A stretch of 64,000 nt of DNA from Ruminococcus flavefaciens 007c (GCF_000571935.1 NZ_ATAX01000023.1:1-64000); one strand, 5' to 3'; counted from the first letter of the stretch, positions 27,615 to 37,980 are shown. Numbers and translations are program-made. Notes: generated by a model not told the origin, from the letters alone.

Positions 27615-28427
27615 GTGGAAACCATATATGTGGATGTGCTTCTGGTACTCAATATCTATGTGAACTTCTTCCTTCTCAGGATAACCGCAGCTATTACCCG
27701 TTCGGGAATGGGCAGGGGACGCTGTGCGGCAGCGTCGGTATATGGCAGCCTGTACTCGCTGATGATACTTCTTCCGAGTCTCGGTACTCTGCTGTCACTG
27801 GCGATAAAGCTGGCCGCAGCTGTAAGCATAGTCGCAATTGCCTTCGGCTTTCAGGGCAGAAAGCGGCTGGCAGTGAATACTCTGGCATTTTTTACGGCAA
27901 ATTTTATCCTTGCGGGAACGGTTTACGGAGTATCTTCGCTGCTTAGGCCTCAGTTCATACACTTCAACAATGCCAGCTTCTACATAGATTTTTCGCTGCT
28001 GATACTCATAATCACAACGGCGCTGCTGTATTTTGCTGTCCGGCTTGTCCGTATAATATGGGACAGGTCTCCCGACGGGACATTCAGTGTGGTCATACGC
28101 TGCGGACATAAGGTGCTGAAGCTTGAGGGTCTTGCGGATACCGGAAACGGCCTTGTGGACTATTTTACGGGCTCTCCCGTGATAATATGTCCGGAGGAGA
28201 GCTTTACGGAGCTTACAGGCGTGAGATTTGACATAACAGCCCTTCCGAAGGGATTCAGGCTGCTGCCGTGTTCGGCGGTATCGGGAAGGGGACTTCTCCC
28301 TGTCTGCCGTTGTGACGAGGTGATGATATACTGCGCGGAAAGCGGTGAAAGAAAGGCTGTTGAAGCTGTCATAGGCTTCGGAGAATGCGGCAAGGCTGTT
28401 TTTAACCCGAAACTGCTGAAAATATAG
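27615..28427 (+). CDS. spoIIGA: Sigma-E processing peptidase SpoIIGA
   Basis: 270 residues from a GTG with GGGAGGTG upstream. The N-terminal ~145 residues form about five membrane helices starting [20 protein letters not shown]. The C-terminal domain is an aspartic-peptidase half with [14 protein letters not shown] (Asp175) and a family-typical VIGF near the end. In endospore formers it cleaves the pro-sequence of SigE in the mother cell. It precedes sigE by 17 bases, the standard arrangement. Its presence argues that this lineage retains at least part of the sporulation programme. Confidence 0.92.
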   Translation: METIYVDVLLVLNIYVNFFLLRITAAITRSGMGRGRCAAASVYGSLYSLMILLPSLGTLLSLAIKLAAAVSIVAIAFGFQGRKRLAVNTLAFFTANFILAGTVYGVSSLLRPQFIHFNNASFYIDFSLLILIITTALLYFAVRLVRIIWDRSPDGTFSVVIRCGHKVLKLEGLADTGNGLVDYFTGSPVIICPEESFTELTGVRFDITALPKGFRLLPCSAVSGRGLLPVCRCDEVMIYCAESGERKAVEAVIGFGECGKAVFNPKLLKI

Positions 28428-28444
28428 GCATAAGGAGAAATACT

Positions 28445-29143
28445 ATGAACATCATTGAAAAAGCAAAGCAATTCCTGAAAAAATACTTCACAGGCAGAGT
28501 ATTCTATGTGAACGGTTCGGATACACTTCCGCCTCCTTTAACAAGAGATGAGGAGGCGGATGTATTTGCAAGGCTTATTGAAAACGATCCTGACGCAAAG
28601 AAATGTCTTATCGAGCATAATCTGCGTCTGGTGGTATATATAGCGAAGAAATTTGAATCCACGGGTATCGGCATAGAGGATCTGGTATCCATCGGAACTA
28701 TCGGGCTGATAAAGGCGGTGAATACATTCTGTCCAACGAAAAATATCAAGCTTGCGACATATGCTTCCAGGTGCATAGAGAACGAGATACTCATGTTTCT
28801 GCGCAAGTCCTCTCAGTACAGGAACGATCTTTCAATAGACGAACCGCTGAATATAGACTATGACGGCAACGAGCTGCTGCTCTCGGACATTCTCGGCACA
28901 GATGAGGATATAGTCAATAAGGGCATAGAGAGCGAAGCAGAGCGTGAGATACTAAGGAATGCTGTTGCAGGGCTCTGTCAGCGTGAAAGAGAGATAATGG
29001 AAATGAGGTTCGGGCTTATTGACGGCAAGGAAATGACTCAGAAGGAGGTGGCTGACTGCATCGGCATATCACAGTCTTACATATCGAGGCTGGAAAAAAA
29101 GATCATAAAAAAGCTGCGTATAAAGATAGAGAGCGTTTCATGA
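28445..29143 (+). CDS. sigE: Sporulation sigma factor SigE
   Basis: 232 residues; AAGGAG before the ATG. The N-terminal ~27 residues are a pro-sequence with the conserved [14 protein letters not shown] processing region. Regions 2 ([27 protein letters not shown]) and 4 ([33 protein letters not shown]) are intact. It directs early mother-cell gene expression after cleavage by SpoIIGA. sigG, which usually follows, is absent; a terminator and recJ follow instead. Confidence 0.93.
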   Translation: MNIIEKAKQFLKKYFTGRVFYVNGSDTLPPPLTRDEEADVFARLIENDPDAKKCLIEHNLRLVVYIAKKFESTGIGIEDLVSIGTIGLIKAVNTFCPTKNIKLATYASRCIENEILMFLRKSSQYRNDLSIDEPLNIDYDGNELLLSDILGTDEDIVNKGIESEAEREILRNAVAGLCQREREIMEMRFGLIDGKEMTQKEVADCIGISQSYISRLEKKIIKKLRIKIESVS

Positions 29144-29146
29144 ATG

Positions 29147-29170
29147 ATGTCCCTGCAATAGCAGGGACAT
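29147..29170 (+). terminator. Terminator after sigE
   Basis: A 10-base-pair perfect stem (ATGTCCCTGC and complement) with an AATA loop starts 3 bases after the sigE stop codon; a T-rich stretch follows later. Confidence 0.7.
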
Positions 29171-29204
29171 TCGGTTACAATTTGGGTTTTTTTGACCTCG
29201 TCTA

Positions 29205-29233
29205 TTGAAAAAAACTCCTTTTAGTGGTATAAT
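29205..29233 (+). promoter_or_regulatory. Promoter of the recJ-relA operon
   Basis: TTGAAA (29205-29210), a 17-base spacer and TATAAT (29228-29233) with the extended TGG. The recJ start codon is 33 bases downstream. Confidence 0.8.
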
Positions 29234-29266
29234 ATTCTATATATTTATGTTGTCAGGAGTATTTAT

Positions 29267-31345
29267 ATGAAAAAATGGAGCGTCGGCAGCCCTGAAAAGA
29301 GCGTTATCTCTTCATTGATGCTTGGCTGCGGTGTAAGCTCCCTTGCAGCTGCAGTACTGGCTGCAAAGGGCTATTCTTCGCCTGATTCAGTCATTGAAAG
29401 TCTGAATGCGGACGAGCTTTCGGATCCCTTCCTCATAAAGGATATGCAGGAGGCTGCGGATACGATAAACAGCGCCATAGACAACGGCGAGCGAATATGT
29501 ATCTACGGTGATTACGACTGTGACGGTATAATGTCCACAGTTATACTTTATTCCTATATGCTGGAAGCGGGAGCGGATGTGACATATTATATCCCTGAAC
29601 GCTCAGAAGGCTACGGTCTTAATATGAAAGCCGTTGACAGGATCTCAGACGACAGTGTTTCCCTTATAATAACGGTTGATAACGGTATTTCCGCTATTCC
29701 CGAGGCAGAATATATATATGCTCTTGGTATGAAGCTGGTGGTTACGGATCATCATCAGCAGGGTGAGCAGCTTCCCCGTGCGGAGGCTGTGGTCGATCCC
29801 CACAGACACGATTGCTTTTCAACATTCAAATATATGTGCGGAGCAGGCATAGCTCTGAAGCTTGTGGCCGCTCTTGACGGCGGCGATTATACCATGGCGC
29901 TGGAGCAGTTCGGCGACCTTGCCGCCATAGCAACTGTTGCGGATATAGTAAGCCTTAAGGGCGAGAACCGCTTCCTTGTCTCATACGGTATGGAGCTTAT
30001 CAGGAACTCTGACCGGCCTGCAATAATGGCTTTGAAGGAGGTCTGCGGACTGACAGATAAGCCGATAGATACGCGTTCCATCGGTTTCAGCATAGCTCCG
30101 AGGATAAACGCCTCAGGACGCTTCGGAACTCCCAGAGCTGCCGCAGAACTTTTTCTCTGTGAGGATTACGATGAAGCTCTCGAAGCTGCACGTGAGCTGG
30201 ACAAGCTCAATAATCTGCGTAAGGAAACAGAAAACAGGATCATTTCCGAAATATACTCCCTGATAGATGAGGAACCGTCGCTGATACGCGGACGTGTGAT
30301 ATTTCTCTGCGGAAAGGACTGGCATCACGGCGTTATCGGCATAGTAGCTTCAAAGATAGCGGAGCAGTTCGGAAAGCCCTGTTTTATCGCTTCGGAAGCG
30401 GAAGGTGAGATCAGAGGCTCGGCACGCTCCTTTGGCGGCTTTTCTGTTTTCGGCGCTCTCAGCTATGCTTCGGAGGTCCTTGAGAAATTCGGCGGTCATC
30501 CTTCGGCGGGAGGCTTCACCATAAAGGAGGGCTGTGCGGAGCAGTTCGGCGGGCTGCTTGAAAAGTATGCTGCTGAAAATCACAGTTCTATGCCTGCTGC
30601 CGAGCTGAAAGCGGATCATACCGTCCTTCCTCAGGAGCTTACCATACAGAACATAGAAGGTCTGAATGTCCTTGAACCCTTCGGCACGGATAACGAAAAG
30701 CCTCTGTTTTTTATAGAAAACGCAGTCATAACCGATATTTATCCGCTGGCTGACGGTGCGCACTCAAAGCTGCGCATAAGGTTCGGCTCTGCTCAGGCAG
30801 ACGCGCTGGTGTTCAGGACTTCGCCGTCCGATCTGTGCATATCAAAAGGAGAAAGCTGTGATATGATCGTATCCCTCGGTGTAAATGAGTTTAGAGGGAG
30901 CAGCTCTGTCAATATTGTTGTGAGTGATATACTGCCGCATTTCCCTGATGAAAGGAAGAAAAACAAGGCTCTCAGTTCTCATGAGGATTTTCATAATACC
31001 TTTTTTGCTGCAAAGTCAGCCTTTGAGAGCTTTCTTCGCGGCGAAGAGCTCCCTAAGAATTTCTATCCTTCCATGGAGCCTTCAAGAGAAGATGTGGTCA
31101 GGATATACAAGTCCATACCCGATAATGGGATATGCGCGGACTCACTTTATATAAACCTTTTCGGAAAAGGTATGAATTACTGTAAATTCTGCGTTTCTGC
31201 GGAAGCGCTCAGGCAGCTGGGGCTCATAACCATCTCAAGCTCCGACTCAAGGATCAAAAGAGTCAAGGTCTCACAGAAGGCAGATCTGGACTCGGCTCCA
31301 ATACTCGTTTCGCTCAGGAAGCTGACGGGACATAGCAAAGATTAA
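29267..31345 (+). CDS. recJ: Single-stranded-DNA-specific exonuclease RecJ
   Basis: 692 residues. It has the DHH phosphoesterase motifs YGDYDCDGIMST and VTDHHQ, then the DHHA1 domain with the conserved GGHPSAGGF block, and an OB-like C-terminal domain. It degrades 5' ends of single strands during recombination and mismatch repair. The extra ~130 C-terminal residues (KNFYPSMEPSREDVVRIYK onward) are common in Firmicute RecJ proteins. relA follows 11 bases later. Confidence 0.94.
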   Translation: MKKWSVGSPEKSVISSLMLGCGVSSLAAAVLAAKGYSSPDSVIESLNADELSDPFLIKDMQEAADTINSAIDNGERICIYGDYDCDGIMSTVILYSYMLEAGADVTYYIPERSEGYGLNMKAVDRISDDSVSLIITVDNGISAIPEAEYIYALGMKLVVTDHHQQGEQLPRAEAVVDPHRHDCFSTFKYMCGAGIALKLVAALDGGDYTMALEQFGDLAAIATVADIVSLKGENRFLVSYGMELIRNSDRPAIMALKEVCGLTDKPIDTRSIGFSIAPRINASGRFGTPRAAAELFLCEDYDEALEAARELDKLNNLRKETENRIISEIYSLIDEEPSLIRGRVIFLCGKDWHHGVIGIVASKIAEQFGKPCFIASEAEGEIRGSARSFGGFSVFGALSYASEVLEKFGGHPSAGGFTIKEGCAEQFGGLLEKYAAENHSSMPAAELKADHTVLPQELTIQNIEGLNVLEPFGTDNEKPLFFIENAVITDIYPLADGAHSKLRIRFGSAQADALVFRTSPSDLCISKGESCDMIVSLGVNEFRGSSSVNIVVSDILPHFPDERKKNKALSSHEDFHNTFFAAKSAFESFLRGEELPKNFYPSMEPSREDVVRIYKSIPDNGICADSLYINLFGKGMNYCKFCVSAEALRQLGLITISSSDSRIKRVKVSQKADLDSAPILVSLRKLTGHSKD

Positions 31346-31356
31346 GGAGAACAGAT

Positions 31357-33654
31357 ATGACAGATGACATGAATGTATCAAATCTCATACATCACGAGCT
31401 GGAGGTGCCGATACCTGATTCGGCGCTGTCTCAAAATCCCGAGGAGTTCCTGAAGGATATTCCCGATTTCGAAGACGATTTTACCATAGAAAAGATAATA
31501 CAGAAGATACTCACCGATGATAAGCAGTATGACCTGAGCAAGATAATCTCGGCATATGAGTTTGCGGCAAAAGCACATGAGGGACAGGTGCGTTCCTCGG
31601 GAAAGCCATATATAACTCATCCTCTTGCTGTTGCCTATACTCTGCTGGAGCTCGGCATGGATACGGATACTATCTGTGCGGCGCTTCTTCACGATGTTGT
31701 GGAGGATACGGACGCAACTCTTGACGATCTTAAAAAGCGTTTCGGACAGGACGTTGCACTTCTTGTTGACGGAGTAACAAAACTGAGCAAGATCCCTACA
31801 TCTACCAAGGAGGAACAGCAGGCAGAGAATATCCGTAAGATACTCCTTGCCATGTCTCAGGATATACGGGTTATGATCATCAAGCTCAGTGACCGTCTTC
31901 ACAATATGCGTACACTGAAATACCGCCCTCTTGAAAAGCAGCGCAATACCGCTCTTGAGACCATGAATATCTATGCTCCCATAGCTCACCGTCTCGGTAT
32001 CAGGGCTATCAAGGAGGAGCTCCAGGATCTTGCTTTCCATTTTCTGGATCCCTATGCTTATTCGGAGATAGAGAATATCCTCGAGAATAAAAAGGAAGAG
32101 CGTGAGGCCTTCATAGAGATAATCAAGAGCCGTATCGCTCAGCGCTTCAAGTCCGAGGATTTCTCACAGCCGCCTCAGATCGACGGACGTGTAAAGAGCA
32201 TATACAGTATCTACCGCAAGATATTCATAAATCATAAGAATATTGACGAGATATACGATAAATATGCGGTTCGTATCATAGTTACCACCATTGCGGAGTG
32301 CTATAACGTGCTGGGACTTATCCATGATATGTTCAAGCCGCTGCCGAACCGCTTCAAGGACTATATATCCACTCCTAAGAACAATATGTACCAGTCCCTG
32401 CATACGACCGTTCTCGGAAAGGAGGGAATACCCTTCGAGGTGCAGATCCGTACATGGGATATGCACGAGACTGCGGAATACGGTATCGCTGCCCACTGGA
32501 AGTATAAGGAAGGCATACAGGGCAAGGACAAGATGGAACAGCGTCTTGCATGGGTTCGTCAGGTGATCGAGGCCCAGCAGACCTCAGATGACGTTGAGGA
32601 GATAGTCCGTATAATCAAGACAGACCTTGATCCCGAGGATATAGTCGTTATGACTCCTAAGGGTATGTCCGTAAGCCTCCCCATCAATTCCACTGTTATC
32701 GATTTTGCATACCGTATTCACACCGAGATCGGCCACAAAACTGTAGGCGCAAAGGTTGACGGAAGGATAGTTCCTCTGGATTACAAGCTCCAGACAGGAC
32801 AGATATGCGAAATAATCACCAGCAAGGATCCCGAAAAGGGCCCCAACCGTGCATGGCTCAATATAGTGCAGACCAATGAAGCACGTTCAAAGATACGCTC
32901 CTGGTTCAAGAAGGAGCGCCGCGATGAGAACATCATCGAGGGCAAGTCGCAGCTTGAACGCGAATTCAAGCGTCACAGGATAAATCTTAAGGAGGATCAG
33001 TATACAGAGTTCCTTCAGGACGATTTCAAGCGCCATAACTGCGAGACACTTGATGATTTCTATGCTTCCATAGGTTACGGAGGAATACTCCTCTCCAAGA
33101 TCATTCCACGTCTGAAGGACAAGTATGAGAAGCTCTATGAGAAGGATGAGGAGACCTCGGCTATATCACTTATAAAGCCCAAGCCGAACGGCAGGAGCAG
33201 TATCGTACTGGATCAGATAGATGATATGCTCATAAAGTTTGCTCAGTGCTGCAATCCGTTGCCCGGAGACGATATTATAGGCTTTATTACCCGAGGCTAC
33301 GGTGTTTCGGTGCATACCACCAACTGTACAAACTACAAGGCTGCCCTTGCAAGGAATATTCCCGAGGAGCTTGAACGCTGGGTAGATATACAGTGGACAG
33401 ATAACAGCGATACACAGCTCCAGACCAGCTTTGAGGTCACAGCTATCGACCGTGTCGGTCTTGTATATGATATTTCCGCAGTTCTTCTTGAGGCCCGTGT
33501 GCCGATTGTACATTCGGCTTCGAGAGTGCTGAAAAACGGCAATGCACTTTTTGAGGCAACGATAGTTATATCAAGTACCGAGCAGCTCAAGTCGCTTTTC
33601 GACAAATTAAGAAAAATCAAAGGCGTTATCTCGGTAGAGAGAGCGGCTATCTAA
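31357..33654 (+). CDS. relA: Bifunctional (p)ppGpp synthetase/hydrolase (RelA/SpoT homologue)
   Basis: 765 residues. Order: HD hydrolase domain with ALLHDVVEDT near residue 110, synthetase domain (RVKSIYSIYRKI; FEVQIRTWDMHETAEYGIAAHW), TGS domain (about 430-490, starting IVVMTPKG), and a C-terminal ACT domain (FEVTAIDRVGLVYDIS). Both catalytic centres look intact, so it should make and destroy the stringent-response alarmone. An N-terminal ~45-residue acidic extension is present. It is encoded in the recJ-relA-MBL-hemZ-rlmD run. Confidence 0.96.
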   Translation: MTDDMNVSNLIHHELEVPIPDSALSQNPEEFLKDIPDFEDDFTIEKIIQKILTDDKQYDLSKIISAYEFAAKAHEGQVRSSGKPYITHPLAVAYTLLELGMDTDTICAALLHDVVEDTDATLDDLKKRFGQDVALLVDGVTKLSKIPTSTKEEQQAENIRKILLAMSQDIRVMIIKLSDRLHNMRTLKYRPLEKQRNTALETMNIYAPIAHRLGIRAIKEELQDLAFHFLDPYAYSEIENILENKKEEREAFIEIIKSRIAQRFKSEDFSQPPQIDGRVKSIYSIYRKIFINHKNIDEIYDKYAVRIIVTTIAECYNVLGLIHDMFKPLPNRFKDYISTPKNNMYQSLHTTVLGKEGIPFEVQIRTWDMHETAEYGIAAHWKYKEGIQGKDKMEQRLAWVRQVIEAQQTSDDVEEIVRIIKTDLDPEDIVVMTPKGMSVSLPINSTVIDFAYRIHTEIGHKTVGAKVDGRIVPLDYKLQTGQICEIITSKDPEKGPNRAWLNIVQTNEARSKIRSWFKKERRDENIIEGKSQLEREFKRHRINLKEDQYTEFLQDDFKRHNCETLDDFYASIGYGGILLSKIIPRLKDKYEKLYEKDEETSAISLIKPKPNGRSSIVLDQIDDMLIKFAQCCNPLPGDDIIGFITRGYGVSVHTTNCTNYKAALARNIPEELERWVDIQWTDNSDTQLQTSFEVTAIDRVGLVYDISAVLLEARVPIVHSASRVLKNGNALFEATIVISSTEQLKSLFDKLRKIKGVISVERAAI

Positions 33655-33664
33655 GGAGGATAAT

Positions 33665-34303
33665 ATGAAGATCCATCATCTGCAGCTCGGCCCCCTCCGT
33701 GCAAACTGCTATATCGTGGAGACAGCGCCCGGAAGATGCGTCGCTGTTGACATCGGCGGCGACAGCAGACTGCTGCTGGAGTTTCTGAAAATGAAAAAGC
33801 TCCGCCTTTCAAAAATACTCCTCACTCACGGCCATTTCGACCATATCGGCGGAGTAGAGGAGGTACGCAGCATAACAGGTGCAGAGGTATATATACATGA
33901 GCTCGATGCACATATGCTCACCAGCGAGGTACATTCCCTTGCAAGTGATATGTCCTTCGTAAAATTCACTCCCGTTACAGACTGGACCTGTGTTTACGGA
34001 GACTGCTATATAAATGACGGAGAGCTTGAATTCCGCGTATTGCATACTCCCGGACATTCTCAGGGAAGTGTATGCTATGTATGCGGCGATGCTCTTTTCT
34101 CAGGGGATACGCTTTTCTGCTGCTCTGTAGGAAGAACGGATTTCCCGCACAGCAGTGCTTCTGCCATGACATATTCGCTCAATAAGCTTTATCACCTTGA
34201 CGGCGACTATAAGGTATATCCGGGACATAATGAGACTACCACTCTTGATTATGAACGCGGATCAAATCCATATATGAAACAGTTCAGAGGTAAAAATGAC
34301 TGA
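33665..34303 (+). CDS. Metallo-beta-lactamase-fold hydrolase (glyoxalase II-like)
   Basis: 212 residues, ATG after AAGGAGG. The zinc-ligand motif THGHFDHIGG is near residue 57, with further ligands in LHTPGHSQGS, FSGDTLF and YPGHN. The size and motifs match the YcbL/GloB-like hydrolases found after relA in Firmicutes. The substrate, possibly S-lactoylglutathione-like or other thioesters, is unproven. Its end overlaps the hemZ start by 8 bases. Confidence 0.92.
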   Translation: MKIHHLQLGPLRANCYIVETAPGRCVAVDIGGDSRLLLEFLKMKKLRLSKILLTHGHFDHIGGVEEVRSITGAEVYIHELDAHMLTSEVHSLASDMSFVKFTPVTDWTCVYGDCYINDGELEFRVLHTPGHSQGSVCYVCGDALFSGDTLFCCSVGRTDFPHSSASAMTYSLNKLYHLDGDYKVYPGHNETTTLDYERGSNPYMKQFRGKND

Positions 34304-35783
34304 TAATAATTCAAAAATGCCGATTATAATGATCGGCCATTCTTTTAAATACGAGACCGAAGCAACATTGAAGCTTTTTTTCAATACCGCAAGGTTCACT
34401 TTCTCTGCGGATAAGGCTGACGCCGTTGGAGGAGACTATGTTTACACCGAGATAAGCGGAGACGGTAATGTTACTGTAAGTGTCTGTCTCGGAGGCGATG
34501 CGGAAACAGAAACCTGCAATATAGCCGTTGATGCTGAAAAAAAGGACGCAGAATATGCCTTATGCAGGCTTCTGTTTGAGATACTTGTGAGAAAAACAGG
34601 GATAAAACCGCCCTGGGGACTGCTTACCGGTATACGCCCCGTAAAAAAGGTCGTGGATATGATACGTCAGGGAAAGACCGAGGAGGAGATATGTGCGGAC
34701 TTCGGCACCAAGTATCTGGTCACTCCGAAAAAGATCAGGCTTGCCTATGATACCGCAGTAAATCAGCTGCCCATACTTGACAGGATAGACTCAAAGGCAG
34801 CAAGTCTTTATGTGTCCATACCATTCTGCCCCACAAGATGCAGTTACTGTTCCTTTGTGTCTCATTCAATGGACTCAGCCATAAAGCTCATGCCCGAGTA
34901 TATTTCAGCACTCTGCCGCGAGCTTGAGATACTTGGCAGGATAGTTAAGGAAACCGATACCAAGATAGATACCATATATTTCGGCGGCGGAACTCCCACA
35001 TCTGTTTCCGCAAAGGAGCTCCGAACCATCATGGAGGCTGTTGAGAAGAATTTCGATCTTGACAAGGTAAGGGAGTACAGCGTCGAAGCAGGCCGTCCCG
35101 ACACCATAACCGAAGAAAAGCTTCGCGTGATAAAGGAGCTGGGGGCAGGCCGTATTTCCGTTAATCCCCAGACTCTCAACGATGATGTACTGAAGGTCAT
35201 AGGCAGAAAACATTCGGGTGAGGACGCGGTAAAGGCTTTCAAGCTTGCCCGCAGGGTAGGATTCCGCAATATCAATACCGATCTTATCGCCGGACTTCCC
35301 ACCGAATCGGCAGACAGCTTCAGAAATACCCTTGACCGTATGATAGAGCTCGATCCTGAGAGTATAACAGTACATACCCTTACCATAAAGCGTTCTGCCA
35401 CCCTTTTTGAAACGGGTAGCGAAAATATCTCGAATCCTGCTTCGAAAATGGTTGATTACAGTGTTCCGACTCTTATGTCGCACGGCTATCTTCCGTATTA
35501 TATGTACCGTCAGAAGAATACAGTTGATAATCTTGAGAATGTCGGCTATGCAAAGAAGGGCTTCGAGAGCTATTACAACATTTTCATAATGGACGATACC
35601 CAGACCATTCTCGGTGCGGGCTGCGCCGCTTCCACAAAGCTTCTGTATGAGGGCAACAGGATAGAGCGCATACACAATTATAAATTCCCTTATGAATATA
35701 TAAGGAGCTTTGACAAGCTTATGGAGAAAAAAGAGGAGGTCATAGAATGCCTGAAAAAAATCAAGTATATACAGCCGAGATAA
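34296..35783 (+). CDS. hemZ: Radical SAM coproporphyrinogen-III-dehydrogenase-like protein HemZ
   Basis: 495 residues. An N-terminal ~165-residue extension typical of HemZ precedes a radical SAM domain with IPFCPTRCSYCSFVS (4Fe-4S cysteines), YFGGGTPTS and the HemN-type C-terminal part. The family is annotated as oxygen-independent coproporphyrinogen oxidase, although the role of HemZ in anaerobes with no complete haem pathway is uncertain. It overlaps the MBL gene at one end and rlmD at the other (37 bases), so the operon is tightly coupled. Confidence 0.92.
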   Translation: MTDNNSKMPIIMIGHSFKYETEATLKLFFNTARFTFSADKADAVGGDYVYTEISGDGNVTVSVCLGGDAETETCNIAVDAEKKDAEYALCRLLFEILVRKTGIKPPWGLLTGIRPVKKVVDMIRQGKTEEEICADFGTKYLVTPKKIRLAYDTAVNQLPILDRIDSKAASLYVSIPFCPTRCSYCSFVSHSMDSAIKLMPEYISALCRELEILGRIVKETDTKIDTIYFGGGTPTSVSAKELRTIMEAVEKNFDLDKVREYSVEAGRPDTITEEKLRVIKELGAGRISVNPQTLNDDVLKVIGRKHSGEDAVKAFKLARRVGFRNINTDLIAGLPTESADSFRNTLDRMIELDPESITVHTLTIKRSATLFETGSENISNPASKMVDYSVPTLMSHGYLPYYMYRQKNTVDNLENVGYAKKGFESYYNIFIMDDTQTILGAGCAASTKLLYEGNRIERIHNYKFPYEYIRSFDKLMEKKEEVIECLKKIKYIQPR

Positions 35784-37105
35784 CAGGATTGACCTCAGAG
35801 GGCAGCGGAGTCTGCCGCATAGACGGTATGGCGGTATTCGTTCCCCAGACCGCAGTGGGAGATATATGCGGTGTAAAGATAGTAAAGGTACTGAAAAGCT
35901 ATGCCTTTGGCAAAGCTGAGGAGATACTCACGCCGTCTCCCGACAGGATAGAAGACAACTGTCCCGTTTATAAAAAATGCGGCGGCTGTCTGCTCAGGCA
36001 CATCTCCTATGAGGCTGAATGCAGGACTAAAGAGGGGATAGTACGCGATGCCTTTGAGCGTATAGGCGGACTTTTTCCGGAGTTCGATGAATTCATAGGT
36101 GCAGAGAGCACAGAGCGTTACCGCAATAAGGCGCAGTATCCTCTTGCAGTCAGGGATGGCAGAGCTGTGTGCGGATTTTATGCTCCGAGAAGCCACAGGG
36201 TGATACCCGTTGAGGACTGTGCGCTTCAGCCTGAGATATTCAGCGATATACTGCAAACAGTCCTTGACTACATCAACGTGAAAAAGCTCTCGGTATACAG
36301 CGAGGAAACAAACACAGGCATCATACGTCATATCTATCTGCGCAGGGGAGCTCATTCGGGACAGATAATGGTCTGTATTGTTGTGCGCAAGGACATTTCA
36401 AGGCAGCTTTCGGCGCTTTGCAGACTTCTCAGCGAAAAATACAGTGATATCAATAGTATCATTATGAATATAAATCCTGACAATACCAATGTAATACTCG
36501 GAGACAGGTGTATAACATTGTGGGGAAGCGATACTATCTCCGATACAATGTGCGGCAATAACGTGGAAATATCACCGTTATCCTTCTATCAGGTGAATAC
36601 AGTACAGGCGGAAAGGCTTTATGCCAAGGCTCTGGAATATGCAGCTCCCGGGAGCAGCGAGACTATTGCAGACCTGTACTGCGGAGCAGGCACCATTGGA
36701 CTTTCAATGGCAAAGCAGGCGGCTAAGATAGTCGGAGTGGAGATAATTCCTCAGGCAGTTGAGAATGCAAAGGAAAACGCTCTGCGGAATGGTATAACCA
36801 ATGCGGAGTTCCATTGCGGAGACGCAGGTGAGGTATTCGGCAAGCTCCGCAGACAGGGCTGCAAGCCGGATATAATAGTTGTTGATCCGCCGCGGAAGGG
36901 ATGCTCATCGGAAACGGTTGATATTATTTCCGAGGCTGCTCCGAAGAAGATAGTGATGATATCATGCAATCCTGCAACAGCCGCAAGAGACGCGAAGCTG
37001 CTCTCAGAAAGAGGCTACAGCGTTGATAAGGTATGCGGTGTTGACCTTTTCCCGAGAACAGGACACGTTGAGTGCGTAGTTCTGCTGTCACGGCAGAAAT
37101 CCTGA
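35747..37105 (+). CDS. rlmD: 23S rRNA (uracil-5-)-methyltransferase RlmD-like
   Basis: 452 residues; ATG after GGAGG, inside the end of hemZ. An N-terminal TRAM domain (about 1-60) is followed by an iron-sulfur cysteine set (NCPVYKKCGGC), an AdoMet domain (ADLYCGAGTIGLSMA) and the catalytic MISCNPATAARD. It methylates C5 of a uridine in 23S rRNA, equivalent to U1939, or in some Firmicutes two uridines. A degenerate copy of the last ~30 bases of this gene appears at about 39370. Confidence 0.94.
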   Translation: MPEKNQVYTAEITGLTSEGSGVCRIDGMAVFVPQTAVGDICGVKIVKVLKSYAFGKAEEILTPSPDRIEDNCPVYKKCGGCLLRHISYEAECRTKEGIVRDAFERIGGLFPEFDEFIGAESTERYRNKAQYPLAVRDGRAVCGFYAPRSHRVIPVEDCALQPEIFSDILQTVLDYINVKKLSVYSEETNTGIIRHIYLRRGAHSGQIMVCIVVRKDISRQLSALCRLLSEKYSDINSIIMNINPDNTNVILGDRCITLWGSDTISDTMCGNNVEISPLSFYQVNTVQAERLYAKALEYAAPGSSETIADLYCGAGTIGLSMAKQAAKIVGVEIIPQAVENAKENALRNGITNAEFHCGDAGEVFGKLRRQGCKPDIIVVDPPRKGCSSETVDIISEAAPKKIVMISCNPATAARDAKLLSERGYSVDKVCGVDLFPRTGHVECVVLLSRQKS

Positions 37106-37165
37106 AACGACAGAAGATGCCAAGAGGTGTTTTCAGAGGATTAAAATACAAACAGGAGAACTGAA

Positions 37166-37882
37166 ATGGCAAAACAATTATTTTTGGTGAGTTCCCCGTT
37201 TACTGAGCCGGGAAAGCCATTGAACAAGAGCAATCAATTTGTCGAAAGACTGTTAAAGTGTGAACATCATAGCGCACTTATGGTTACTTCAGCACCGTCA
37301 GATATTCGGTTTTCAGAAAGTTTTTCTTATGCGATCCAGCATACAATGGCGTTATCAGGGATCACATTTGAGAACTATATCATCTTAGATGACAGAAATA
37401 AAATGGATGCACAAGAGCTTGTTGCCGCAAGTGACTTTATCATTCTGGGCGGCGGGCATGTACCGACTCAGAATGCTTTTTTTGCAGAGATCGGTCTAAA
37501 GGACTGCATGAAGAACTTTGACGGGACTGTACTGGGAATCAGTGCAGGAAGTATGAACGCGGCAAGCATTGTGTATGCACAGCCGGAAGAGGAAGGAGAG
37601 GCTGCTGATCCAAATTACCGCCGATTCCTGAAAGGTCTTGGGCTTACAAATGTGATGCTGCTTCCTCATTATCAGGATACGAAAGATTGTATTTTGGATG
37701 GGAAGAAACTTTTTGAAGAAGTCACCTATCCGGATAGTTTCGGCAGACAGTTTATCGCGATATGCGACGGTAGTTATCTTTATGCAGACGGGACCGCAGA
37801 AAGAATCTGCGGTGAAGCATATCTGATTCAGAATGGAACAATTCGTAAAATATGCGATGAAGGGGAAGAGTATCCTCTTTGA
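37166..37882 (+). CDS. Peptidase E-like serine peptidase (S51 family)
   Basis: 238 residues; ACAGGAGAACTGAA precedes the ATG. The class-I-glutaminase-like fold has ILGGGHVPTQN and the nucleophile elbow LGISAGSMN (Ser126). Peptidase E cleaves Asp-X dipeptides; Firmicute relatives are often of unknown specificity. Codon use is AT-richer than the housekeeping genes before it, fitting a later arrival. A hairpin and T-run follow. Confidence 0.88.
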   Translation: MAKQLFLVSSPFTEPGKPLNKSNQFVERLLKCEHHSALMVTSAPSDIRFSESFSYAIQHTMALSGITFENYIILDDRNKMDAQELVAASDFIILGGGHVPTQNAFFAEIGLKDCMKNFDGTVLGISAGSMNAASIVYAQPEEEGEAADPNYRRFLKGLGLTNVMLLPHYQDTKDCILDGKKLFEEVTYPDSFGRQFIAICDGSYLYADGTAERICGEAYLIQNGTIRKICDEGEEYPL

Positions 37883-37907
37883 AGACAACAGAAGATGACT
37901 GCCAAAT

Positions 37908-37980
37908 CACGCACTTGAATCATGGTGCGTGGAACTGCTTTTTTTGTTTTTTCAGTGTGTGGATTGAATGTCACACTGAA
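37908..37980 (+). terminator. Terminator plus second hairpin after the peptidase gene
   Basis: CACGCAC/GTGCGTG (37908-37931) is followed by two T-runs: a standard terminator. A second stem TTCAGTGTG/CACACTGAA (37951-37980) overlaps the end of the T-run. Confidence 0.7.

Noticed and set aside
34905-35675. 256-codon minus-strand ORF opposite hemZ
   Set aside because: Shadow of a conserved radical SAM gene; composition follows the opposite strand.
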